DNA of 64,000 bases, taken from CAWBJP01 sp044867425. GTDB lineage: Bacteria; Actinomycetota; Acidimicrobiia; IMCC26256; BP-133. The DNA is taken from contig JBIOUX010000178.1 in assembly GCA_044867425.1 (NCBI GenBank), forward strand, positions 1 through 64,000, written 5' to 3'. Below the pieces are notes generated by a model. The model made no database searches. It was not told where the DNA came from and saw nothing but the letters and a program-made list of their open reading frames with translations. Position numbers and translations under genes: made by a program. Shown here in pieces: positions 1-7,628 of this stretch; the stretch's first letter is position 1, and every line of letters starts with the position of its first letter.

Positions 1-1918
1 CCGCCGCCATGTCCCCCAGATGGGCCGCATCCCCAAAATTCAACACCCGGCCCCGAGACGTGAAGATCCAATAACCCAACCCCGACGGCGTCGCCGACAA
101 CGACGTCACCGTCTCCCCGGCCGCCAGGCGCCCGGCGCTCACCGCCCCGTAGAAGGCGGCGTCGCCGTGGAGGGACACCCGGCCGGCGGAGTCGACGATC
201 CAGTAGCCGTTGCCTGACGGGGTCGGCTCCAGGTCCATGGCGCTGACGTAGGCGGCGTTGCCGTGAGCGACGGCCTCGCCGAAGGGATACACCTTCCCGT
301 CCGAGCCCAGCATCCAGTAGCCCGAGCGGCCGGCGGCCGGCTGCTGGACCGGCGGCTGCTGGACCGGCGGCTGCTGGATGGGAGGCTGCTGGACCGGCGG
401 CTGCTGGACGGGTGGCTGTTGCACCGGCGGCTGCGGGCCGGGAGTTGACGTGTAGTTGCTGTTGGCCGCCGCCGGCCAGCCGATGTTGTGGATCTGCTTG
501 AACCAGGGATCCTGGCCGGCCGAGGTGCGGTAGGCGTCGGACGAGGCCTGTGTGGAGTTGATCCGCCAGTCGCCGTTCTGGTCCGACCCGTCGGCGTTGA
601 TGTCGAAATAGACCATGGCGGCGATGTCGGAGTAGATGCCGCACCAGTGGCAGGCCGCGGTCCGGGGCTTGGTGCCGTTGACGGCGTCGTGGCTCTCCCT
701 GATCCAGTCGGGCTTGGTCAGGTACGGGGCGATGTTGGTGTAGTGCTCGGCCCGGCCGTCCTGCTCTTCGGTCTCGGACTGCTCGATGGCGCCGTACTCG
801 CCGATCATGATCGGCTTCACCTTGGTCTTGTTGGGGAAGACGGTCTGCTCGAAGTCCGAGTCGTCCCGGGTGATCTCCTCGATCATGTCGGCCGGGATGG
901 GGCCGGTGGAGCGGGCCCAGACCATGAACTCGTCGAAGATCTCGACGAGGCCCCGCCACCGGTCCCGCTCGTAACCGGACTCCTTGTTGCGGCGGGAGAG
1001 GGCCCAGTTGTAGCCGTCGGCCGAGATCCAGTCGACGACGTCGTCGCCGGGGTAGTAGTCCCAGGCGTGGTAGCTCTTCCCGAGGCCGTCCTGGGCGCCG
1101 TCGTTGACGTTCTTGAAGTGGGCGGCGTTGCCACACCACACCCACACCACGTTCTTGGCCCCCACCCGCTCGACCTTGAGCGGCACCTGGTGGACGAGGG
1201 GCACGGCGGGGGCGGCGATGATGTCGTAGATGCGGTTCCAGGCCCGGATGAAGTCGGCCGGCTGCCCGACGTGGAGCTCGCTGCGGTTGCCGTCGTTGTC
1301 GACGTCGTCGGAGTCCTTGATGCGCTTGGAGCCGTCCATCTCCCAGCAGTAGCGCATGAAGAAGTCGGCCCCGAGGGCCTTGAAGGCCTCGCCGGTCTTG
1401 CGGATCACCTCGTCGTACTGGCCGCTGTTGACGTTGGCGCTGTTCATGCAGGCCCAGCCGACGAGGGGGATGCGGCCGAGCGAGACGTCCCAGTGGGCCA
1501 GCCGGGACAGGCCCCGGCCGTTGTAGGTGGCCGAGTTGGCGGCGTCGAAGGGCACAGCCGCCTTGGCCGGATCCCAGTTGTCGGCGATCTCGGTGAACTC
1601 GTAGTAGCTGTTGTCGATGTCCATCCGTCGGCCGGCGCGCTCCTCGGTAGCCAGGATGTGCTGGTCCTTGGCCGTGAGCGTCCCGGTATGGCGATCGTCG
1701 GGGTGGACGCCGAGCAGGGCTCCGGTGGCGGGCACCAGGCGCCCGGGGGCGCGGGGCGGCGCCACCACGCCGGCATGGGGGGTGAGGTAGGTGTGCGGGT
1801 CGTCGGGGACCGTCGGGTAGTGGGCGTCGGCCGGCAGGGCGGCGGCCAGGGTCGATGCGCCCAGCAGGCTCGCCAGGAGGAGGCGGACGGGCAGACGGCG
1901 ACGGCGCGGCGATCCCAT
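1..1918 (-). CDS. Secreted GH26-like glycoside hydrolase with C-terminal surface repeats (3' end cut by window edge)
   Basis: The reading frame starts at ATG 1918 and is open to the window edge (639 codons seen). GAAAGG lies 7 bases before the start. Residues 1-30 form a signal peptide with an Arg-rich start and a cleavage site near ADA. The catalytic part resembles GH26 (mannanase-type) TIM barrels: CWEMDG would hold the acid/base Glu and MIGEYGA the nucleophile Glu. A (PVQQP)n linker follows, then copies of a GYWxxxxDGxVxxFGxA repeat common on secreted proteins of Acidimicrobiia. I infer an extracellular or surface polysaccharide hydrolase. The substrate is not determined, and the number of C-terminal repeats is unknown because the gene is cut. 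Confidence 0.8.
   Translation of the reverse strand, partial: MGSPRRRRLPVRLLLASLLGASTLAAALPADAHYPTVPDDPHTYLTPHAGVVAPPRAPGRLVPATGALLGVHPDDRHTGTLTAKDQHILATEERAGRRMDIDNSYYEFTEIADNWDPAKAAVPFDAANSATYNGRGLSRLAHWDVSLGRIPLVGWACMNSANVNSGQYDEVIRKTGEAFKALGADFFMRYCWEMDGSKRIKDSDDVDNDGNRSELHVGQPADFIRAWNRIYDIIAAPAVPLVHQVPLKVERVGAKNVVWVWCGNAAHFKNVNDGAQDGLGKSYHAWDYYPGDDVVDWISADGYNWALSRRNKESGYERDRWRGLVEIFDEFMVWARSTGPIPADMIEEITRDDSDFEQTVFPNKTKVKPIMIGEYGAIEQSETEEQDGRAEHYTNIAPYLTKPDWIRESHDAVNGTKPRTAACHWCGIYSDIAAMVYFDINADGSDQNGDWRINSTQASSDAYRTSAGQDPWFKQIHNIGWPAAANSNYTSTPGPQPPVQQPPVQQPPVQQPPIQQPPVQQPPVQQPAAGRSGYWMLGSDGKVYPFGEAVAHGNAAYVSAMDLEPTPSGNGYWIVDSAGRVSLHGDAAFYGAVSAGRLAAGETVTSLSATPSGLGYWIFTSRGRVLNFGDAAHLGDMAA
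341..437 (-). repeat. 15-bp tandem repeat encoding the PVQQP linker
   Basis: About six 15-bp units encode a proline/glutamine-rich spacer between the catalytic domain and the repeat domain of the glycoside hydrolase. Units differ slightly (one codes IQQ instead of VQQ), so it is a coding minisatellite that probably changes copy number between strains. Confidence 0.8.
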
Positions 1919-2091
1919 GCTGTGACCTTTCGGACGCTTCGGGCCCATCGCACCGGCCGGGGGCAGGCGCGGGGGTGGTGGTCAGGCCGGAGCGGCGCGC
2001 GCCGAGGGGGGGACCCCAGCTAGCTCGCTCGCCGATAGAAGTTCGGCGGGCGGCACAGTTGTCCCTCCTTCGCCCTCGCGATACGGCCGGC

Positions 2092-3714
2092 TCACCCGAA
2101 GTCGAATGCCTCGTATTTGCTGGCGGCGACGTCGTCGCAGATCTGCCGGTACACGCCGACACCGCCGAGGAAGGTGGAGAAGGAGCGCGGCTTCCCGGGA
2201 ATGTTGGCGCCGGTGTACCAGGACCTCGTACCGGGGAACAGCGTGGCGCCGGCAATGGCGTCCACCTGAGCCATCCAGTCGTCCTGCGCCTCGGCCCTCG
2301 CCTCGATGACACGGTGGCCGGCGGCGTGGGCAGAACTGAGGCAGGCGGCGATCCAGTCCACGTGCTGTTCGATGGACACGACCACGTTGCTCAAGACCGA
2401 GGGGCTCCCCGGTCCGGTGATCATGAACAGGTTCGGGAATCCGGCGCAGGCGACACCCAGGTACGTCCGCGGCCCGGCCACCCAGGCGTCGGCCAGCGCC
2501 TCGCCCTGTCGGCCCCGGATGTCGATGGCCAGCAAGGCGCCGGTGATGGCGTCGAACCCGGTGGCGAGGACGAGGCTGTCGACCTCGTAGTGGCCGTCGG
2601 TGGTGCGAATGCCCCGGGGCGTGACCTCCTCGATCGGCGTCGCCCGCAGGTTGACCAGCCTGACGTTGTCCCGGTTGAAGGTGTCGTAGTAGTCGGTGTC
2701 GACGCACAGGCGCTTGGTGCCCAAGGCGTAGTCGTGCGGGGACAGCGCTTCCGCCACCGTTGGGTCCTTCACCGCCTCCCGGATCTTCCCCCGCACGAAC
2801 TCTGCCGCCACGTCGTTCGCCTCCCGGTTGAACAGGACGTCGGCGAAGACGCCGGCCATGCCGAGGCCGCCCATCTCCCAGCGCGACTCCAGTGCGGCCC
2901 GCTGCTGCTCGGGCGAGAAGGCGGCGGCCGGTCTCTCATCCATCGGGATGGGCGCACCCGCAAAGGTGTGACGCTGTTCCTCCCGGTACTCCGGGTAGCG
3001 GGCCTTGAGGGTCTTCACGGTCTCGGGATCCAGAGCACGATTGTGTGCTGGGACGCTGAAGTTGGGGGTCCGCTGGAAGACGACCAGTTCGGCTGCCTGC
3101 TCGGCGATGACCGGGATCGCCTGGACAGCCGACGATCCGGTCCCGATGACCGCCACCCGCTGCCCGGTGAAGTCAATCTGCTCGTGGGGCCAACGTCCCG
3201 TGTGGTACACGCTCCCCTCAAAGGACGCCATCCCCGGGTAATCGGGGGTGTTGACGGTCGACAGGCACCCCGTGGCCATGACGCAGTACCGAGCCGTAAG
3301 AACCTCCGCATCGTCGGTGAGCACGGTCCAGGCGTTGTCCGTTTCGTTGAAAACGGCCGAGACGACCCGGGTGTTGAACGTGATGTCGCGCCGGAGGTCA
3401 AAGCGGTCGGCTACGTGGTTGAGGTAGGCCAGAATCTCCGGTTGGGGGGCGTAGCGCTGCGTCCACTCCCACTCCTGCTCGAGTTGCGGATCGAAGGAGT
3501 ACGAATAGTCGACGCTCTCGATGTCGCAGCGCGCCCCCGGGTACCGGTTCCAGAACCATGTACCGCCGACGTCGCCGCCCGCCTCGAACACCCGCACCGA
3601 CAGGCCCAGGCCACGCAAGCGATAGAGGGCGTAGAGCCCGGCGAAACCGGCGCCTACCACGACGGCATCCACGCTCTGCCCGCTGCCGTCGAGGGTCTTG
3701 CTCGACGCGGTCAC
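2092..3714 (-). CDS. Flavin-dependent Baeyer-Villiger monooxygenase
   Basis: This is a 540-residue FAD/NADPH enzyme of the cyclohexanone/phenylacetone monooxygenase group, which inserts oxygen next to a ketone to give an ester or lactone. The FAD site is GAGFAG (residues 21-26), the family fingerprint FxGxxxHTxxWP is at 165-176, and the NADPH Rossmann site GTGSSA is near 191-196. I start it at GTG 3714, whose last bases overlap the stop of the upstream small gene (GTGA). Longer in-frame starts give an implausible Pro/Arg-rich N-terminus. The substrate cannot be read from sequence; ketone, terpene or steroid catabolism is possible. Confidence 0.88.
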   Translation of the reverse strand: MTASSKTLDGSGQSVDAVVVGAGFAGLYALYRLRGLGLSVRVFEAGGDVGGTWFWNRYPGARCDIESVDYSYSFDPQLEQEWEWTQRYAPQPEILAYLNHVADRFDLRRDITFNTRVVSAVFNETDNAWTVLTDDAEVLTARYCVMATGCLSTVNTPDYPGMASFEGSVYHTGRWPHEQIDFTGQRVAVIGTGSSAVQAIPVIAEQAAELVVFQRTPNFSVPAHNRALDPETVKTLKARYPEYREEQRHTFAGAPIPMDERPAAAFSPEQQRAALESRWEMGGLGMAGVFADVLFNREANDVAAEFVRGKIREAVKDPTVAEALSPHDYALGTKRLCVDTDYYDTFNRDNVRLVNLRATPIEEVTPRGIRTTDGHYEVDSLVLATGFDAITGALLAIDIRGRQGEALADAWVAGPRTYLGVACAGFPNLFMITGPGSPSVLSNVVVSIEQHVDWIAACLSSAHAAGHRVIEARAEAQDDWMAQVDAIAGATLFPGTRSWYTGANIPGKPRSFSTFLGGVGVYRQICDDVAASKYEAFDFG

Positions 3715-3935
3715 GCGGCCTGGCGGACTCCAGTCGGGCGGATCTCCCAGGCGTCGATGAGGTCGTTCAAGGAGAGGAACCGGTCGACGCCCTGGGTGAA
3801 GATCCACATGCGGGGCGATCCCGCACGACCGGCCGAGACCAGCTGGCAGTCATCGATGCGAGACCCGTCCCGAAGGGCGAGGCTCACCTGCCGGCCCTCG
3901 AGCTCTCTCAGTTGGTTGATTCGAGCGTGGAGCAC
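3711..3935 (-). CDS. Small conserved-type hypothetical protein, coupled to the monooxygenase
   Basis: The product is 74 residues, starting at GTG 3935 with a strong GAGGAGG five bases ahead. It has a leading basic helix, then alternating short strands (RQVSLALRDGSRIDDCQLVSAG) that resemble a small beta-barrel, and a WEI ending. I do not recognise a family with certainty. It overlaps the monooxygenase start by 4 bp (GTGA), so the two are probably co-translated. Confidence 0.6.
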   Translation of the reverse strand: MLHARINQLRELEGRQVSLALRDGSRIDDCQLVSAGRAGSPRMWIFTQGVDRFLSLNDLIDAWEIRPTGVRQAA

Positions 3936-4056
3936 GGCGACCTCCTCAATGAACTGAGCCGGACGCTACGACAGCCTGCCGTTGGCGTCCGTCCCCCACC
4001 GAACAGTCGATGTGTGCGGCGGGCGACAGAGCATCGCCGGCGAGACCCTCACCGAA

Positions 4057-4557
4057 TCACAGTGCGAGTCCAGCGGTGACCCGCAGGGCGAATTCGACCG
4101 ACCGTTCGACGATCAGGTCCCCGTCGTAGTCCAGGGTGGCCACGTGGAAGGAGCGCTCCAGCGTGACCCGTTCGACCGGGCCCGCCACCCGGGCGGCCAG
4201 GACGTCGGAGGACACCGGCGGGACGATGTGGTCCTCGGCCACTCCGGGGGCGGCGATGTCGGAGCCGATCCCGGGCAGGCGGTCCTGCCCCTGATCGAGG
4301 CAGACCCGCAGCATGTCGGCAAAGGAATCCGCCGGCGGATCGAACAGCCCGTTGACGGCCGCCACCGCGGCGACCCGGGGCTGGCGGGCCGCCAGCCACA
4401 CCGCCAGCGTGGCCCCCATGGACAGGCCGGCCACCACCACCGAGTCCGTCTTGCCGGCCAGATCCAGGTAGCAGGCTTCCAGCGCCCCCGACCAGTCGGT
4501 GAAGCGGGTGGGGGCCATGTCTTCAACCGAGGTGCCGTGCCCGGGACGCCCCGGGGA
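4057..4557 (-). pseudogene. Degenerate carboxylesterase (Est30-type alpha/beta hydrolase)
   Basis: The frame carries unmistakable monoglyceride-lipase/Est30 motifs: PGHGTS with a following DW (lid region), the nucleophile elbow GLSMG, the acid motif EDHIVPP, and SFHVATLDYD with the catalytic His. It is broken in two ways. An in-frame TGA at 4558-4560 sits 14 codons before the first ATG (4518), just ahead of PGHGTS, so the N-terminal strands and oxyanion region are missing. In addition, GIGSDIAAPGV runs directly into AEDHIVPP, where intact relatives have roughly 40 residues. A 153-residue product from ATG 4518 is possible but should not fold normally. It probably belonged with the neighbouring monooxygenase, since ester hydrolysis follows Baeyer-Villiger oxidation. 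Confidence 0.7.
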
Positions 4558-4602
4558 TCACCGCCCGGGCCACCTCAGACAGTTTCGGACATAGGGGTCG
4601 CC

Positions 4603-4899
4603 TCAGACATAAGGATCGTCAGCGCCGCCGGCCAGGGCCCACCACTCCTCGGGCGCGGGGTCCCAGTCAGGGTCGGGCACGATGCAGTCGACCGGGCAGG
4701 CGGGCAGGCACTTGTCGCAGCCGCTGCACAGCTCGGGGACGATGACCACGTCCGGCCCGTGGTTGAAGATGGCACCGAAGGGCGGCGGGCAGGCCCGCAG
4801 GCAGGCGTCGCAGTTGATGCACAGCGACATGTCGATCCGCAGCGGCGGAACCTGCCACTTGGGATTCCTCGTCCGGGTGGCCAGCCTGGCTGTTCTCAT
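4603..4899 (-). CDS. 2[4Fe-4S] ferredoxin
   Basis: This 98-residue protein has two CxxCxxCxxxCP clusters (CINCDACLRACP and CSGCDKCLPACP), the pattern of bacterial-type ferredoxins that carry two [4Fe-4S] centres. The C-terminus is acidic and Trp-containing (PAPEEWW). It should act as a soluble one-electron carrier in the cytoplasm. Start ATG 4899 has only a weak GAAGAG upstream. It lies in line with the esterase remnant and monooxygenase, but a dedicated redox partner is not evident here. Confidence 0.88.
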   Translation of the reverse strand: MRTARLATRTRNPKWQVPPLRIDMSLCINCDACLRACPPPFGAIFNHGPDVVIVPELCSGCDKCLPACPVDCIVPDPDWDPAPEEWWALAGGADDPYV

Positions 4900-4928
4900 G
4901 GCTCTTCGCCTGGCGGCTCATCGCGGTG

Positions 4929-4953
4929 CGACCGGGGGCCCCTGCCCCCGTCG
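4929..4953. terminator. G+C-rich stem-loop between co-directional genes
   Basis: GGGGG and CCCCC arms surround a CCCCTG loop, extended outward by GCGA/TCGC. It lies just after the stop (minus strand) of the membrane protein gene at 4964 and before the ferredoxin. It has no U-tract. The core matches the palindromes at 10700 and 28886. Confidence 0.4.
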
Positions 4954-4963
4954 CGGCGCGTTG

Positions 4964-5398
4964 CTAGCCCCGGCCTCGGCGCCACACGGCCCGGCGCACC
5001 TCGGACTCCGCGCCTTCAGCGGCGGCGGAGAGGATGGCGATGGCCTCGCCGATGATCTCCGCCTGGGTGACGACCACGTCCTCCAGCTCGGAGATCTTGC
5101 GCTCCAGGGACAGGAGCCGCTGCTTGTCGTCCCGGAAGTCCTGGGTGATGAGCAGGGCGGCGCCCAACCCGATGAGGACCGCACCCCCGACGCCGCCGGA
5201 GATGAGGTAGGGCATCTGCAGGAAGACCTCGGGCAGGTCGCGCACCTGGTACCAGGCGACCAGGATGGCGACCCCGCCGGCCGCCATCAGCACCCAGGCG
5301 AGGACGGCCCGCCAGCGGCGGAACAGCTGCTCCTGGACGAGCGCCTGGAGCTGGGCCTGTTGCTCCCTCCGGTCAGTGGTACCGGGGGTCGATTCCAA
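4964..5398 (-). CDS. Two-helix membrane protein with coiled coil, unknown function
   Basis: The 144-residue protein has a charged Gln-rich N-terminus, membrane helices near residues 33-52 and 65-87, and a heptad-like segment (LSLERKISELEDVVV) ending in a basic tail. The best start is TTG 5398, because the preceding TAGGAGAG provides a Shine-Dalgarno sequence overlapping the stop of the gene upstream, only 8 bp away. It is therefore the last gene of the ABC-transporter operon. I recognise no family. Confidence 0.65.
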   Translation of the reverse strand: MESTPGTTDRREQQAQLQALVQEQLFRRWRAVLAWVLMAAGGVAILVAWYQVRDLPEVFLQMPYLISGGVGGAVLIGLGAALLITQDFRDDKQRLLSLERKISELEDVVVTQAEIIGEAIAILSAAAEGAESEVRRAVWRRGRG

Positions 5399-5406
5399 GT
5401 GCTCTC

Positions 5407-6879
5407 CTAGCCGAGACGCCGGATCAGGAACCGGGCCACAGGCAGGATGAGCCCGAGGCCCAGGAAGGCCCCGAACGCCCGGCTGACGCTGCGGGCCCCC
5501 CGCAACCCCAGAGTATCGACTATTCCACCCGGTGAGGGCAGCGCCACACCGTTCGGATCGAGCGTCGAGCCCGGCGGGACCGGCGGGCCGCTGACGGCGC
5601 CCGAATCAGGGGCGGGGGCCGGCGGCACCGGGGCGCTGACCTCGAGGTCGCTGTTGTTGTTCGGCAGCGGCGCCGCTCGTGGCGTCGACGGCTTCGGCTT
5701 GTTGTTCGCGGTCCCGGTGGCCGGCCCCGAGGCGGGACCCGACGTGGAGGGTCCGCCGGCCGGGGCGGGCGGCTCCGGAGAGGCCTGCACCTTGTCACCC
5801 TCGTTGATGGTGATCTCGCGCTCACGGTCGAAGGCGGCGACCAGGGCGGTCGAAGAGCCGAGGTCGAGCACCTGGGAGACCGCCTGGGCGGGAACGCCGG
5901 GAGGGCCCTGGACCGACTGGTCGAAGCGGACGGTGAAGCCCTTGACCTTGACGGTCACGAAGTCGGGCTGGCGGTCGACCTGGGCGGCGAAATCGGGGAG
6001 CTCCAGGGTGATGCCCCGCTTCTTCAGGTCCTCGAGCAGCGCCTTGGCCCCGTCATAGGCCTCCTGCTCGGACGGAGCCCCGCTGGCCAGCCGCAGCCCG
6101 GCCGACGTCAGCTGGACGGGCTGATCGAGGATCAGGAAGTTCTCCACCCGGATGTCGCCCCGGCCGTCCTTGGAGTTGGCCGCTCCCAGCCCGCTGGCGG
6201 TGGCGGTGGTGGACAGGGAGGAGAAGCGGATCTCGCCCTTGGGGCCGATGACGCCGTCGCGCAGCTCGGAGCGGGCCACGCCCGTCAGCCGGCCGGCGCT
6301 GTCGATGGATGTGTCGTGGCTGGCCGAGGAGCCGCCGATGGTGATGTAGCCGCCCAGCCCGCCCGCGGGCCCGGCGGCCTCACCCAGGGTCCGCACCAGC
6401 TGATTGCCGCAGTCGCCGGCGCAGTCGGTCATGGCGTGGATGCTTCCCGGGTACTTGCCTTCCTTGCCCGTGAAGGAGGCGGCCTGCTCCCGGTGAGCCG
6501 GGTCGGCCGAAAGGTTCGGGTGTTCCACCGCCGCCTCAGGCAGGAACGGGTCGCGGCACTTGCCTTCCTCGTATCCGCTGCAGGTCAGCCCCTGGATCGA
6601 CTCGGCCCGCATGGCCGTCACCGACAGGTCGGGCTGGGCCAGCGCCGCCTTGGCCTCGGTCAGGGGCAGGTTGTTGGTCACGCCCGAGACGTAGGGCACC
6701 TTGAGGTTGTCGACCGGCAGGCCGCTGGAGCCGGCCCAGAGGAGCGGATAGGCGCGCGCCAGCACGGTGTAGGCGGCGGGGGCGGCAGGAGCAGCAGAAG
6801 CGGGAGAGGGCGCAAGTAACACCAAGGCGGACGCCACCAGCGTGGCGCCCAGCCCCCGGGGGAGGCGGCCCAGCTTCAT
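5407..6879 (-). CDS. Secreted, C-terminally membrane-anchored protein translationally coupled to LivF
   Basis: The protein has 490 residues. Start ATG 6879 has AAAGGAG 7 bases upstream and overlaps the livF stop by 4 bp (ATGA). A signal peptide ends near SPASA (residue 29). The body contains paired cysteines and beta-rich repeats, then a Pro/Ala/Ser/Thr-rich spacer (about 380-450), and a C-terminal hydrophobic helix followed by RFLIRRLG. It looks like a surface protein tethered to the membrane by its C-terminus. I do not recognise a named family. The coupling to a transporter ATPase suggests a role in capture or handling of the transported substrate at the cell envelope, which is inference. 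Confidence 0.75.
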   Translation of the reverse strand: MKLGRLPRGLGATLVASALVLLAPSPASAAPAAPAAYTVLARAYPLLWAGSSGLPVDNLKVPYVSGVTNNLPLTEAKAALAQPDLSVTAMRAESIQGLTCSGYEEGKCRDPFLPEAAVEHPNLSADPAHREQAASFTGKEGKYPGSIHAMTDCAGDCGNQLVRTLGEAAGPAGGLGGYITIGGSSASHDTSIDSAGRLTGVARSELRDGVIGPKGEIRFSSLSTTATASGLGAANSKDGRGDIRVENFLILDQPVQLTSAGLRLASGAPSEQEAYDGAKALLEDLKKRGITLELPDFAAQVDRQPDFVTVKVKGFTVRFDQSVQGPPGVPAQAVSQVLDLGSSTALVAAFDREREITINEGDKVQASPEPPAPAGGPSTSGPASGPATGTANNKPKPSTPRAAPLPNNNSDLEVSAPVPPAPAPDSGAVSGPPVPPGSTLDPNGVALPSPGGIVDTLGLRGARSVSRAFGAFLGLGLILPVARFLIRRLG

Positions 6880-7628
6880 TCTGGTGCTCCTTTGGTTCGT
6901 TTGGCGTCGGCGCCGTTGCCTCCGCCGGGGTGCGTTGACTGCCACGAAACGTCTCCGGGAGACAGCTTACCTGGCTCCGCGAACACGGTGTTGCGGCCAT
7001 TCTCGACCACTACGACCTGATCAGCAAGGTTGAGAGCGAGCTTGACGAATTGCTCCACCACGAGGAGTGATACCCCATTCAGGGTCAAACCTCGCAAAAC
7101 TTCAAACAGTTGGATGGCGAGGGCGGGCGACACCCCCGTGGACAGCTCGTCCACCAGCAGGAGGCGGGGCCGGCTGACCAGCGCCCGGGCCAGGGAAAGG
7201 ACCTGCTGCTCCCCCACCGGCAGGGCGCCTGCCACGCGGTGGGCCACCTCCCGCAGGCCGGGGAAGAGCCCGAGCGCCCACTCGACGTCTTCCTGCGCCT
7301 TCCGGCGGCGCGTGAAGGCCCCAGCGGAGAGGTTCTCCAGCACCGTCAGGCCCGGGAAGATCCGCCGGCGCTCCGGGACCTGGACCACCCCGGCGGCCAC
7401 GATGGCCCCCGGGCCCATCCGGTCGAGCCGGGACCCGTCGAAGGTGATGGTGCCGGCCGAGGGCCGGACAACGCCCGAGAGGGCCCGGAGGAGCGTGGTC
7501 TTGCCCGCCCCGTTCGGTCCCAGCAGGGCCACCACCTGGTTGTCCCCCACCGTGAGGTCGAAGCCCCGAAGGGCGGGCCGGGGGCCGTAGGACACAACCA
7601 GGTCGCGGACCTCGAGCACGCCCGTCAC
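6876..7628 (-). CDS. livF: ABC transporter ATP-binding protein, LivF type
   Basis: This 250-residue ATPase belongs to the branched-chain amino acid/amide (HAAT) family. Walker A is GPNGAGKTT, the region after the Q-loop is VPERRRIFPGLTVLENL, the signature is the LivF variant PVGEQQ, and Walker B is LLLVDELS. GTG 7628 is chosen because it overlaps the livG stop (GTGA). The C-terminal tail is longer than usual. With LivG it should power the fused permease next door. Confidence 0.9.
   Translation of the reverse strand: MTGVLEVRDLVVSYGPRPALRGFDLTVGDNQVVALLGPNGAGKTTLLRALSGVVRPSAGTITFDGSRLDRMGPGAIVAAGVVQVPERRRIFPGLTVLENLSAGAFTRRRKAQEDVEWALGLFPGLREVAHRVAGALPVGEQQVLSLARALVSRPRLLLVDELSTGVSPALAIQLFEVLRGLTLNGVSLLVVEQFVKLALNLADQVVVVENGRNTVFAEPGKLSPGDVSWQSTHPGGGNGADAKRTKGAPE

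Noticed and set aside
341..437. Short regular repeats considered as a CRISPR-like array
   Set aside because: The 15-bp units are contiguous without spacers and encode PVQQP in frame in the hydrolase.
488..2023. Long plus-strand open frame of about 511 codons opposite the glycoside hydrolase
   Set aside because: It is rich in Gly/Val/Asp/Arg with no motifs, while the opposite strand encodes a clear signal peptide, catalytic domain and repeats. Such antisense frames are common in high-G+C DNA.
3714..3807. Upstream start for the Baeyer-Villiger monooxygenase
   Set aside because: The added 31 residues are Arg/Pro-rich, overlap the coupled small gene and precede no known family sequence; the GTGA overlap at 3714 is a better start.
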